The notes under the pieces were generated by a model. It was not told the DNA's origin. It saw only the letters and a program-made list of their open reading frames with translations, and searched no databases. From NCBI GenBank assembly GCA_026008535.1, contig BRKX01000004.1:39374501-39438500 (forward strand): a stretch of 64,000 nt of DNA, read 5' to 3'. Positions 48,120 to 59,593 of the stretch are shown here, piece by piece. The position numbers and the translations under genes were made by a program. Numbering within the stretch: the stretch's first letter is position 1; each line of letters starts with the position of its first letter. This stretch comes from Perilla frutescens (lineage: Eukaryota > Streptophyta > Magnoliopsida > Lamiales > Lamiaceae).

Positions 48120-49578
48120 ATGCCCAATACCTCTTCAGGAGATTGCTCGTACAATCCAGAACCTGAGAAGACTCTGAAGAGGAGAAGAGCAGAAGCACGG
48201 AGAGCACAACAAGCTGAAATACTTGCTCATAAAAGAGAACTGGAGCGAGAAAGAGCTCAAGAAGAAAAGAATGAACAACCAAGGATAGTGGCAGTTAGTC
48301 TTTCTAACTAATATGAATTTACATCCCATGGGCATTACGCTCCTAGCAATCACTGGAAGCTGGGTGTTGAAGGCAAGTTTCATCCAGATCTTGCCCAAAT
48401 ATAATGAGATGATTGGAGAAGACCCTCAGAGGTACATTCAAGATTTCGAGATGGTTTGTTAAACCCAACCAACAGATGGGGGAAAAGAGCAATATATGCG
48501 ACTTGTCTCGTTCTCGTTTACTCTTCATAACGGGGCACAAGACTGGCTATATACACTGGCAACTGACAGTATAACCACACGGACACAACTGCAGCAGAAA
48601 TTCCTGGAAAAATATTTCCCCGCATCCAGAGTTCAGGAGATAAGATGAAAAAATGGAAGTCTGAAGATGGGCATAAATGAAAGCTTCTATGACTACTGGT
48701 GTCGGTTTCAGAACATAATGAGAAAGTGCCCACAACACCAGATCACAGATCACGATCTGATCTAATACTTCATGTCTGGTTTGAGACCACAAGACAAAAT
48801 CATTGTCAATGCTTCTTGTGGAGGATCTATTATGAATAAATTACCAACCGAAGTCTTTAGAATTCTAGCAGAAACGGTTGATAAAAATCAAGATGAAAGT
48901 GCCAAGAGCACAAAGACAGTTTCAGATGATGCAAAATCAACACACCTTGAGGTCAAGATGGAAAGAATCTTGGATCAGATGGAGAAAGTGATGAACCATA
49001 CTGGGGCACCGAAGAAAAGAGTGTGTGGAGTGTGCAAGAGTGTGACCCATTTCACTGATGAATGCCCAACACTGCAAGAGAAGGTCACTGAAGTTAACTC
49101 TCTCGGTGGGCATAACAACAACAGACGATATGATCCCCACTCTCAAACATATAATCCTGGATGGCGGGATCACAAGAATTTCAGATAGAAAAGGAATGAT
49201 GCCTATCCCCAGGATTTACCACCACCACTGCCGAGGGCACGAGAAGAACCCAGCCTGGCTGAACTAGTCCATGCTCTGGCCAAGGAGAATGTAAAGTCAC
49301 AGCAGAAAAATAAGAGGTTCAAACAAGAAACAAGGGCTGGTCTGCAATATGTGAGCAAACAAATTTCCCAACTCACTCAAGATCTTCCTAAGCTAAAGGA
49401 GAAAAATGGACAATTACCCTCTCAAGTGGTAAATCCTCGAGAACAAGTGAACGTTGTGACCACAAGGAATGATAAAGAAGTGATAAAAGCTGAACTAAAA
49501 GGAGACACTGAAGGCATAACAAAAGAAGAAGAGCAGACTAAGGAAGAGGTTGCTGAGCCCACAAAGCATGAAACATAA
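48120..49578 (+). pseudogene. Athila-like gag, broken
   Basis: Several frames joined by stops and shifts encode gag. There is a charged N-terminus (RRRAEARRAQQAEILAHKRE), the capsid core (FSFTLHNGAQDWLYTLATDS, QQKFLEKYFPASRVQEIR, RFQNIMRKCPQHQI), and a zinc knuckle CGVCKSVTHFTDEC (Cys-x2-Cys-x4-His-x4-Cys). A YNPGWRDHKNF motif is also typical of Athila gag. It is clearly a different, older copy than the 59.6-60.9 kb gag. Confidence 0.87.
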
Positions 49579-49635
49579 TCAGGAAGGAAGTTTCCCTTCC
49601 CTGAATGTGTTGCCCATGATAGAAAGGAAGAAGAG

Positions 49636-50340
49636 ATGAAGGACCTTCTCAAGGTCTTTCAAAAAGTGGAAATCAATATTCCACCACTGGATACAATAAG
49701 GCAAGTTCCTCGTTATGCCCATTTCCTAAAAGAACTATGCACCAAGAAGGTGCGATTTGAAGATGATGCGAGACTTTTCGTGGGAGAAAATGTCTCCGCA
49801 GTCCTCCAAAAGAAAATGCCTAAAAAGTGTGAGGATCCCGGTATGTTTGTCATGCCATGCATAATTGGAAACAAGAAGATTGAAAAAGCGATGCTCGATC
49901 TCGGTGCATCTATAAACGTCATGCCCATGATGATTTATGAAGAACTGAATCTGGGACCACTCAAGGTGACAAGAGTGATCATTCAGGTGGCAGATAGATC
50001 AAATGTGTACCCTAAAGGTTTAATTAATAGAAGATGTTTTGGTTAAGGTGGGGGAATTAATTTCCTCGGTAGATTTCTATGTCTTGGACATGGGCAAAAC
50101 GACACCGACTATACCCGTTCTCCTGTTAGGGAGGTCATTCATAAAAACTGCTCATACTAAGATTAATGTTGACGAAGGCACACTGACATGTGAGTTCGAT
50201 GGCCAGATAGTTATTTTCAATATTTTCGAAGCCATGAAGTATCCACAAGATTCGGAGTCAGTTAACTTCATGAACCATTGCTATGACCAATCAGAAGTCA
50301 TTCTGGAACACATAAATAATCAAGAATCCCTGAAATAGGT
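49636..50340 (+). pseudogene. Athila-like protease region, broken
   Basis: The protease signature reads MLDLGASINVMPMMIYEELN, with the catalytic Asp retained, followed by VADRSNVYPKGLI. It then continues in a different frame with VKVGELISSVDFYVLDM and LLLGRSFIKTAHTKI. The frameshift lies near 50020-50045. The family order is gag, protease, RT. Confidence 0.85.
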
Positions 50341-50341
50341 A

Positions 50342-50932
50342 TTGCAAGCTGGGTTAACTGACTATGATGCCCTTGATGAAGATGAAGAAACCAGAGAGGC
50401 CATCATGATGTTATACTCTTTGGAAGAATTGCCTTATGGAGTGGTGGACTACAACTTACCCACCATGACTCAAACAGAAAGGATGCTACCGTCAGTGCAG
50501 AGGGCACCAAAACTAGAACTGAAAAATCTCCCTAACCACTTAAAGTATGCCTATCTTGGGGAGAAGAAGACACTGTCGGTTATCATAAGCAAAGAACTGA
50601 GCCTTATTGAAGAAAATTGACTATTAAGATTGCTATGTCTATACAAAGAAGCAATGTGATAGACTTTGGCCGACATCAAGGGTATAAGCCCTGCAATATG
50701 TATGTATAAGATTCTCTTGAAAGATGATGCAAAACTAGTGTGGGACCCACAACGCAAGTTGAACCCCGCCATGAAGGAAGTTGTGCTAAAAGAGATACTC
50801 AAGTTTTTGGACATGAAAATCATCTACCCCATTTCAGATGGCAAATGGGAAAGCCCTATTCATGTCGTGCCCAAGAATTCAGAGATCTAGGTCGTGAAAA
50901 ATGAAAGAAATGAGCTTGTGCCCACAAGGCTA
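50342..50932 (+). pseudogene. Athila-like RT, N-terminal fragment
   Basis: Text such as LELKNLPNHLKYAYLGEKKT, DIKGISPAICMYKILL, RKLNPAMKEVVLKEILKFLD and IHVVPKNSEI is the conserved Athila pre-RT and RT start. Stops interrupt it (for example after SEI at 50888-50890). The homology ends exactly where a CACTA end begins at 50933, so the rest of pol was displaced by that insertion. Confidence 0.87.
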
Positions 50933-51587
50933 CACTACTATAAAAATAGATTAAGATAACACGATATTGACAACGGTTTTCCCAAAAAACCGTTGTAAAG
51001 TATGAGATTACAACGGTTTTGGAAAAAAAGTTGAGTATGAGTGCTTTTTAAAAGAAAATTACAACGGTTCTATTAAAAACCATTGTCTGTATTGCTAAAT
51101 AAATAGCGGTTCATGTAAAACCGTTGTCTATGTGTGTATTTTTCATTACAACGTTTTATTGAAAACCGTTGTATAAATAAAAAATAATTTTTAATTCATA
51201 GAAAAATGAGATATTGAATTTAAATTTCTAATTTGAGATCGCGCCCTAGCTGAAAATCTTCTTCCTTCTTCTTCAATTCCACAACCATCTTCTTCAATTC
51301 AACAACAATCTTTTTCGATTCTTCTTCAGTAAAAACTATTTTCTTCAAATCTTCTTCAATTCGACAGCCATGGGCCTTCATTTTTCTTGAATTTAAATGC
51401 ACATTCGTCTCTTTTCTTCAATTTGAAAGCCCCCTTCTTCTTTTACTTCTTCTTCGATTCTTCAAAAGCTTCTTCAATATATTTAAATCCAAGCACAGTA
51501 GCCATTCTGGCATCACCACTTGCTTCTGCGATCAGCGACGCTGTTATATATTCATCAATGGTTAAGTTTTGGAGCACATTTTTGTTT

Positions 51588-51618
<31 letters not shown>

Positions 51619-51632
51619 GAGAGCTAAAGCAT
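50933..51632. mobile_element. Left end of a second CACTA-type element
   Basis: CACTACTATAAAAATAG is a CACTA terminus, and repeats of acaacggttttNNNaaaaccgttgt follow to about 51175 in the usual palindromic subterminal layout. The next 450 bp is ctt/gaa-rich with a (ga)n tract at 51589-51614 and no convincing gene. The element is interrupted at 51633 by the composite Athila element, and its other end is outside the window. The 3 bases before the end are cta. Confidence 0.75.
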
Positions 51633-52690
51633 TGTTTGAACGGTGTAGTTCTTTTCGGTCGGCTACACCCCCGCAAGAGGACGGGATCGACTGTAGGATG
51701 GTGAGCTGACTCGGTTCGTGTCTCTCGAGGAAAGCTTCATGTGGGCAATTATCTTTCTATGCTATAATTGTCAACGATCACATGAAATAAAATACAACAT
51801 AAACATTCTAAATGAGGGGATGAAAGGATTTTACTACACTACCTAATTAAAGCAAGTACAACTAACTAACAACACCACCAATCACAAAGATAGAGGATCG
51901 GATTATGAGAAGAGCATTAGGGTGTGGATTTTCTCATTTGTTTCTCATTAAGCTAGATTCAAGTTGGTTATATTGATCTCAAACATACAATAGACCCGTC
52001 AATTGGTTTAACTTCAATTACTATCACCGTCTATCCATTAAACCTCTATCCGCTATATCATACGAGCAAGATCAATATATTATGCTTATGAACCCAATTC
52101 ACCTAACGTTGAAGGAACGTAGGTCGGGATTTTGAATATCCTTCCGGTCTCATCTAAATCCTAGCAATGCTAAGTAGTGATCAAGTACTCAACATGATAA
52201 TCATAATTCCAACAACAACAACCAACCATCACAAGCATAAATCAAAACCAAATCGATCCTCCACCCCCTAATGGAGAAATTAGCCCAACACCATGCTCAA
52301 AACCATACAACAATCATAAAAGTCATTTATTCATAAACCAAAAGATAAATTCATACAACTTTTATAATATTGTTTGTTGTCTCGAGAGTTTTGGGACAAA
52401 TCCCCACAAATGGGCTAAAGCTAAAGGAAAGAATTACCAAAGTGGAGGTCCTCATTCAAGCTTAGCTTCCGCGGATGGCTTGGAGTTGGACTCCTCTTCT
52501 CGGGCCTTCCTCCTTAAGCTCTAACCCCTTGCCTCTTCTCCTCCTCCTTTCTCTTTCTTTGGGTCAGTGGTGGTGGTGGTGAAGGTGAAGAGAAGTGGAA
52601 GAAAAAAGAAGTGGTGAATGGAGAGAAAAGAAAAAAATGAGAGAGATGGATAGATGATAGTTCTCCTCCCCTTTCTCATTGTTGAATAAA
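51633..52690 (-). repeat. 3' LTR of the outer Athila element, R-U5 half only
   Basis: It starts tgtttgaacggtg on the plus strand and matches 63209 onward closely. Reverse-complemented, it matches the downstream half of the 9334-10986 LTR (for example ggaggaggagaagaggcaag, and the gttgtatggattttatc word). It joins internal spacer DNA at about 52680-52700 instead of a PPT and U3, so a deletion removed about 1 kb including the U3 promoter. Candidate target duplication here: agcat (51628-51632). Confidence 0.85.
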
Positions 52691-52699
52691 TCAACAAGA

Positions 52700-53185
52700 G
52701 GAGTAGAGATCCTTATTGCCCCTTTTCTTTTCCCCTCTCTCTTTTTTTTTCATTTTTTTTATATATTAACAAAATACAAAAATATAAATGAAGAAAGATA
52801 ATTAGGGGATAATTTCAAGAATAAGGCTACCCAGCATCATAATCTTTCAAGGGCAAGGTTTCACACAAAATTTTTCAATTATGAACACATTCTAGAACAA
52901 TTGTGCTTATGAGTGAAAGCACAAAATCATTGAATTAATATGATTGATTTGAAAATTATTCCTTGAAGATTCATCTTCCAATTTTCAAATTTGACAATTA
53001 GACAAAAACATCATGCTAAGAAAGGAAAGAACAAAATACACAACATAATCAAAATGATAAAATGAACGCAATACGATCGAAACATATGCAACATAAAAAC
53101 AAGAACCAACAACTAAAAACATAGTGCAGCAATACAAAATCCAACATAACAATTATAAAACGTACTACAATAACAAGCTTCATGA
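52700..53185 (-). mobile_element. 3' spacer of the composite Athila element
   Basis: Non-coding. Read on the minus strand it matches the spacer 12040-12450 of the non-autonomous element (tgtctaattgtcaaa, gaatcttcaagg, aataaggatntctactcctct). The match stops where the LTR half begins, locating the deletion. Confidence 0.75.
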
Positions 53186-53220
53186 CTCCCCCACACTTAA
53201 AACATGCATTGTCCTCAATG
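53186..53220 (-). other. Hairpin plus PPT-like module, internal copy
   Basis: On the minus strand cattg-agga-caatg is followed by ttaagtgtgggggag. It corresponds to the internal module at 11913-11949 of the non-autonomous element, not to its terminal one, which is deleted here. Confidence 0.6.
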
Positions 53221-53398
53221 TATGAAAAACGAATGCAAGCTAAAGATAGAAGGGAGTAGAGAACGTCACAATTTTATAGAAAACCGGCAACGGGCGTGAG
53301 CTCCTACAAAACAATACTAGGAAACACAAAAACGGAAAGAAGATATGACAAACTACAAGAAAAACAACCCACATGAATAAGACAAAACACTAAATACT

Positions 53399-54862
53399 TC
53401 ACTGCTCATTTGGTGGTGGTGGTGGAAATGAAGAGGCAAGAGTCCATGCATCCCAGCTCGATTGGAGGGCTCGAATTTGCTCATCATGCGTGTCGAGGTG
53501 AGTGTTGATGCCCCGAACATCTTGGTGCACGACCCGGATCGCATCATGCATTAATGCAAAAGAGGTATCCCAACGCTCTTGTTGTTGCAACATGCGGGTA
53601 TTATGCTCTTGCCAAGAGGTCGACATGGAATCCCTGATTTGATCCCCAAAGATGCTCATGGTGTCGGCAATAGAGTGCTGGAAGTGGTCCAGTCGAGAGT
53701 CCATGTACCCTTGGAATGACCCCTAGTCAGTGACAGGTATGTGGTACCCTTGATGGGCTGCATGTCCTCCTTGTTGCCCACCGGCGTCATGCTCTTCATC
53801 ATTGCCCTCCTCATTGGGCTCTTATGGTGCCGACGAGGACCCTCCTGTTAGCTCCATGGTGCTGCGCTGGATTTGCTTCAAGGTGCCGACGCAAGTCCTC
53901 TTTGCATGAGGTCGCACCTGTCGCTCATTGTAAATCACTTCGGCTCGCTTGAGCTCCCCTTTGTCAATTGTGGGGGCGTCGAACCGTCTGTAGCCAGTGG
54001 GAGCTGGGGCATCCTCATCAAGTGCTCCAATTTTGAAACAAAGGGCGGAGATAAATGCACAGAAGGAAGGGTGTTGGTTCTTCCGCATGATGGCGTCCTT
54101 GATAGTGCTCAAAATGAAGGTGGACGGGCACACTTTCCTGCCTTTCTTTGCACACCAAAGTAGGAAGACCTCCATTGAGTTCATCTTGTTGGCTTGCTCT
54201 TTGCCCGAAATGTTGTATGCCAAGAACTTGTGAACAACGGAAAAGGCGGGATCTTCAATGAATTTGCTCGGAATGCCCTTTGTATTCCAATTCCGGAACC
54301 CCGAAATTTCATGCCATGCATCCGCAGCATTGAAATCAGACGGCATGCTCTTGATCCCCACATTTGGGAAATCGAAGTAATCCCGCAATTCAGCCAATGT
54401 GATGTTATATTGCAAATCAAACATCCTAAAGGTACAACTCTTTCCCTCCTCCTCATCATGTTGAAACGACACCAAAAATTCAAGCACGACATTATCATAA
54501 GTATAATATTGCATCCTAGCAAAGGTTTGCAAATTTAACACCTTAAAATACTCCATAATTTTCTTTTCTAAATTCAACTCCCGCATCAACTTCCAATCAA
54601 TGTCGCGAGGACAAGATATCTCATTGCTACGGAGAGTAAGGTAACGGTTACCTTCATTTGGTGTGGTGATGAGGAATGGAGCTCCATATTGTTGGCGGAG
54701 GTCCGATACCATTGACAGGGAGCTCGTGCCTTCCTGTCCTTTGCCCTTGTCCGTCCTCTTTGCTTTGCTAGTATTGCCACTTTTTACTTTTCCTTTTCCT
54801 CCTAAAATTTTGGGCAACTTCATTTTTGGGCGCATTTTGTGGAGATTGAAGATGTGCAGCAA
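53399..54862 (-). pseudogene. Athila ORF1-family protein in the env position
   Basis: One minus-strand frame of 488 codons is interrupted by a TAA (53822-53824) and a TAG near 53729. The N-terminus is basic (MRPKMKLPKILGGKGKVK). The core has LNLQTFARMQYYTYDNVVLE, FRMFDLQYNITLAELRDYF, WHEISGFRNWN, EVFLLWCAKKGRKVCPSTF, the layout of the ATHILA ORF-1 family. The C-terminal part (DSRLDHFQHSIADTMSIF) looks coiled-coil and ends in a Pro-rich tail. It lies after integrase, where Athila elements carry an env-like gene. No signal peptide or transmembrane segment is obvious, so I do not claim an envelope function. Confidence 0.8.
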
Positions 54863-55084
54863 GAGGGGAGGTAGAAGGAGGTGAGATGTTGCAGCAAAAA
54901 GAATGTTGTGTGGAAAATCAGCTGGAGTGAGGCGGGGCTACGGTGGAGGTGAGACGGGGTGAAAATTTTAACAATTTTGGATGAATTTGGTGGTGAGAGA
55001 GAAGCAGATTTGTGGGAGGAAATTGGGAAAAAATTGAGAAGCAGCGGCGGGCTCTGTGATTTAGGGATTGAAAGAAGAGGGTGT

Positions 55085-55310
55085 ATTTATAGTGGGGAAA
55101 AAGGTACAGAATGGGAGAGGGAGAGCGCCGCGGGGGCGGGCTGGGTGAGAGGGAGCCCCGCGGGGGGCTTCAGCGCGGTGGGAGGGGGGGTGTTGATAGA
55201 GAGCCCCGCAGGGGCAGCGAGCGCCGAGGGGGCATGGGGCGCGGCGGGGGCGAGGGGTTCTCAGCCGTTTCGCACCCCGCCCGCGCTGTGTTGCCCGCCC
55301 GCGTAGCCTC
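55085..55310 (-). promoter_or_regulatory. LTR-like GC cassette and TATA box ahead of the ORF1-family gene
   Basis: A GC-rich block (about 55105-55310) is followed on the minus strand by CTATAAAT at 55085-55092 and a leader of about 200 nt before the ATG at 54862. The block resembles the U3 GC block of the inner LTR (62490-62710): both have gtac followed by gagagggagagg text at the left and cccgcccgcg followed by a ctttttc/ctttttg word at the right. It could be a separate promoter for the downstream gene. Confidence 0.5.
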
Positions 55311-55468
55311 TTTTTGCACCTTGTAATTTCGTGCACTTCTTGCTCTGTTTTTCTTCCTCTTCTCCACCCCTGCAAAATTATTTCCCCAATTAAAATGTTT
55401 TCACATTACAAAATACCATGAACAAATTAAAATTAAGACAAGAGAAAATAAAATCAAACAATAAAAAT

Positions 55469-55486
55469 CATGGGTTTCCTCCCATG
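55469..55486 (-). other. Conserved 18-nt hairpin after integrase
   Basis: The minus strand reads catgggaggaaacccatg, a 6-bp stem with a 6-base loop, about 50 nt after the integrase stop codon. It is the partner of 11491-11508. Confidence 0.6.
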
Positions 55487-55532
55487 CAGCGCTCATTTTA
55501 ATGTCTCGAGCTAGACGAAGTTTTTGGAGAAT

Positions 55533-58500
55533 TCAATCGGAATTGACAAGCTTCAATTCCTCCACATCGGCTTCGTGCGAAAGCTCTTCATAGTATGGCT
55601 TGACTCGGTGGCCGTTCACTTGGAATGTAATGTTCGTTACCGGATTTTTCAGTGTGACCACTCCGTAGGAGAACGCTTCTTCAATGATAAACGGTCCGCT
55701 CCAACGTGATTTGAGTTTTCCGGGGAAGAGCCGCAATCTAGTGTTGAAAAGGAGAACTTTCATACCCGGCGTGAGTTCTTTCTTGACAATTCGCCTATCG
55801 TGTAGCCTCTTCACTTTGTCTTTGTAAATCTTGGCGTTGTCATAGGCTTCGTTTCTCAATTCATCGAGCTCGGACAATTGCAAGGCTCGCTCCTTTCCCG
55901 CACTTGTTAGGTCACAATTCACCGCTTTTATAGCCCAATAGGCTCGATGCTCAATCTCAACGGGAAGATGACATGCTTTTCCATAAACGAGGCGGTATGG
56001 GCTCATCCCTAGGATGGTTTTGTAAGCCGTCCGGTATGCCCAAAGAGCATCCGTTAGCCTTTGTGACCAATCCTTCCTCGTCACATTCACGGTCTTCTTC
56101 AAGATGTTTTGGATTTGTTTGTTGCTCGTCTCAACTTAACCGGAAGTTTGAGGATGATATGGAGTCGCCACCTTGTGAGTCACTCCATTTTTCTTCATCA
56201 ATTTTGCAAAGAGCTTGTTGGTGAAATGAGTTCCACCGTCACTTATGATTGCTCTAGGGAATCCAAACCTACTTAAATTGTGCTCCTGCACAAACTTGAT
56301 AACCACATTAGCATCACAAGACCTAGTGGGGATAGCCTCGACCCACTTTGACATGTAATCAACGGCTAATAGGATATATTCAAAACCAAAAGAGTTAGGA
56401 AATGGTCCCATAAAATCAATACCCCAAACATCAAAAATCTCAACAACTAAATTGATATTTAAAGGCATTTCATTTCCAAGTCTTTGGCATTTATCACATG
56501 AAATGGAGTCAACATGAGCATCTTTAAAAATTGAAGGCCAATACAAATCGGATTGTAGGATCTTTCTAGCCCTCTTTTGCCCTCCAAAATGACCACCACA
56601 ATGAGATGAGTGGCAAAAGGCTAGAACATCGGTTTGCTCCTCTTTCGGGACACATCTTCGAATTATCTCGTCTTTTTCCAAATGGAAAATGTATGGATCG
56701 TCCCAAAAGTAATGCGTACACATTGCCAAAAATCTCTTCTTTTCTTGGAAAGAAAGGTTAGGTCTCATTTTATCACAAGCAAGATAATTGACAATATCGG
56801 CATACCAAGGAGAGGAGTTAAGCTCAAGAGCATGCTCATATGGAAATGTATCACAATCAACTCCTTTTTCATGCACCAAATTGAAATTTTCATCAACGGG
56901 GAGGCGAGATAAATGGTCTGCTACCACGTTTTCACACCTCTTTCTATCCTTAATCTCAACATCAAATTCTTGCACAAGCAAAATCCACCTAATGAGTCTG
57001 GGTTTAGCTTGTGGTTTGGTCAACAAATGCCTTAAAGCCGCATGATCAGTATACACAATTACTTTAGAAGCTAAGATGTAGGATCTAAATTTATCCAATG
57101 AAAATACAATGGCTAGTAATTCTTTTTCGGTTGTGGTGTAATTTACTTGAGCACTATTCAAGGTAAGGCTAGCATAGTAAATTACACGAAGAATTTTATC
57201 AATACGTTGACCTAAAACGGCACCCACGGCGGAATTTGATGCATCACACATTATCTCAAAAGGTAAAGACCAATTAGGGGGAATGACAATAGGAGCGGTG
57301 ATCAATTTCTCCTTTAGAGTATTAAAAGCATGCAAGCATTTTTCATCAAACTCAAAAGGAACATCTTGAGCAAGTAAATGGCATAGAGGTTGGCTAATCT
57401 TGGAGAAGTCTTTAATAAACCGACGGTAAAAACCGGCATGGCTTAGAAAGCTTCTAATACCTTTAACATTAATGGGTGGAGGTAATTTTTCAATTACATC
57501 TACCTTAGCCTTGTCTACACTCATTCCTTCTTTAGACACAACATGACCAAGGACTATGCCACTAGTAACCATAAAATGACTCTTTTCCCAACTAAGAGTT
57601 AGGCTACTTTCAATGCATCTTTTGAAGACAAGTTCTAATTTCTCTAAACAATCAGAAAATGAGGAACCAAAGACCGAAAAATCATCCATGAATACCTCAA
57701 TGAAGTCTCCAATCATCTCGGAGAAGATTGAGAACATACACCTTTGAAATATGCCCGGTGCATTGCATAGTCCAAATGGCATCCTTCTACAAGAAAATGT
57801 GCCGAAGGGGCACGTGAAGGCGGTCTTGGCTTGGTCCTCCGGTGCGATGACAACCTGAAAATACCCCGATAAACCGTCAAGGAAACAATAAGAACTATGA
57901 CCGGCTAGTTTATCAAGTATTTGATCAATGAAAGGAAGGGGAAAATGGTCTTTTCTAGTGGCGGCATTGAGCTTTCGGTAGTCAATGCACATTCTCCACC
58001 CGGTGGTGGTTCCAGTAGCCACATGTTCTCCTTTGTCATTCTCTATGACCGTTATTTCTCCTTTTTTCGGCACCACATGGACCGGGCTCACCCATTCACT
58101 ATCGGCTATGGGATAAATGATCCCTTCCGCTAGGAGTTTGAGAATCTCCTTCTTTACGACTTCCATTAGCACGGGGTTGAGCCTCTTTTGCCCTTCACGA
58201 ACCGGCTTAGCCCCTTCCTCTAGAATGATGCGATGCATACACGTAGAGGGGCTAATGCCTTTGATGTCGGAGAGATTCTATCCTATGGCTTGCTTGTTCC
58301 TCTTTAGTACGGCTACTAAGAGGTCTTTTTCATCTTTTTCTAGCCCGGCAAAGATGATCACGGGCTTCTTCTCTTCATCATCAAGAAAGACGTATTTGAG
58401 ATGAGATGGGAGCTCCTTGAGCTCAAGCTCGGGAGTAGGCTTCACTTCCTCTTCGGTCGAGGCCATGACTTCCATGAGACTCATGCCTTCTCCTAGCAAG

Positions 58501-58541
58501 ATCTCTCCATCTCTTCGGCATTCAACTCGTCTCCCCCACAC
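55533..58541 (-). pseudogene. Athila pol: RT, RNase H and integrase, nearly intact
   Basis: One frame with two nonsense codons (58278-58280 and 56136-56138). RT has WRMCIDYRKLNAATRKDHFP, FTCPFGTFSCRRMPFGLCNA and the catalytic VFMDDFSVFG. RNase H has MCDASNSAVGAVLGQR, TEKELLAIVFSLDKF and YTDHAALRHLL. Integrase has an HHCC-type site (HSSHCGGHFG then CDKCQRLG), GIDFMGPFP and ISDGGTHF for the two catalytic Asp. The 56136 stop falls two codons before the expected catalytic Glu (VETSNK). The C-terminus runs to 55533 with no chromodomain. It copies element RNA to DNA and integrates it; this copy cannot make full-length integrase. Confidence 0.95.
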
Positions 58542-59545
58542 TTGAGGTAGGCTTCATCCATGGCAAGTTCTTCGGGCGAGGTTTCACTCCTCCAAGGAGC
58601 ACCTATTTCCTGCAAGAAAACCTCCTCCGCCAAGACATCAATAGCATCTATGTACGAACAATTTTCCTCAAATGAGGAGACGGGAATAGCCTTGTTTTCA
58701 TGTACGGAAAATGACACGGTTTCTCCTAACACCGACATTTTTAAAGTTCCATTTTTAACATCAATCAAGGTGTTTGTTGTAGCCATAAAAGGTCTACCTA
58801 GGAGAAGAGTGTGTTCTTTACCCGTTTCTTTCACATCACCCACATCCAATACAGCAAAATCAACCAGTATAATCAATCCACCAAACTTAACTAGAATGTC
58901 CTCTATTATTCCCCTAGGATATCTCACAGACCTATCCGCCAATTGTAGACACATTCTAGTTCGTTTTAATTCTCCTAACTCTAATTGTTTATAAATAGAG
59001 TAAGGCATCAAATTAATTCCGGCTCCTAGATCTAGCATACCACATGCTTCTTTACCATTTCCCAAAGCAATTTTAAGAGTAAAACTACCTGGGTCACGGA
59101 GCTTGGGTGGTAGTTGATGTTGTAGGATTGCACTAGCCACTTCGGATACCTCTATCTTCTCATCCTCTCCAAACTTCCTTTTCTTTGAAGCAAGTTCCAT
59201 GAAGAACTTGACATAGGCCGGCACATTTTGGATGACATCAAGGAGTGGAAGATTGACATTCACCTTGGATAGGAGTTTGTAGAACTCTTGGAATTGAGTG
59301 TCTTGCTTCTCATTCCTCAACCGGCTTGGAAATGGAATTGGAGGGTTGTAAGGATTGGTAGCCTTGTGGAGTATGGGCTTCTTCACTTCTTCTCTTTCTT
59401 TCTCGGACTCCTTCTGTTGTTGTGAAGGAGTCTCCTCTTCTTTCTCAACCTCCTCAGTTTGGCTTGACTCTCCCACCTTGTTATCGATCACTTTGCCTCC
59501 TCTAAGCATGGTAATGGCTTGAGCTTGCTCCGGTTGGCTTGGCAA
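58493..59545 (-). pseudogene. Athila protease region (gag-pol linker)
   Basis: The frame continues from gag. It contains LASKKRKFGEDEKIEVSEVA, then the aspartic protease block CGMLDLGAGINLMPYSIYKQ with LADRSVRYPRGIIEDILVKF and LLLGRPFMATTNTLIDVK. The usual DLGAS reads DLGAG. A frameshift near 58500-58540 separates it from the pol frame, since MEERSC-like readout ends at the 58493-58495 stop while pol continues one frame over. It would cleave the polyprotein. Confidence 0.9.
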
Positions 59546-59593
59546 CTTGCCCGGATTAGCTTGCTTGGCTAACTCTCCAACGGTCCCGGCTAT

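Noticed and set aside
53873..54163. Plus-strand open frames inside the ORF1-family gene
   Set aside because: Shadows of the minus-strand coding sequence.
53399..54862. Calling the env-position gene a true viral envelope
   Set aside because: No signal peptide, no clear transmembrane segment or glycoprotein pattern. It is only family resemblance and position.
55061..55375. Open frames over the GC block at 55.1-55.3 kb and at 62.4-62.8 kb
   Set aside because: Repetitive, low-complexity Arg/Pro/Gly translations on both strands. They are treated as regulatory or repeat DNA.
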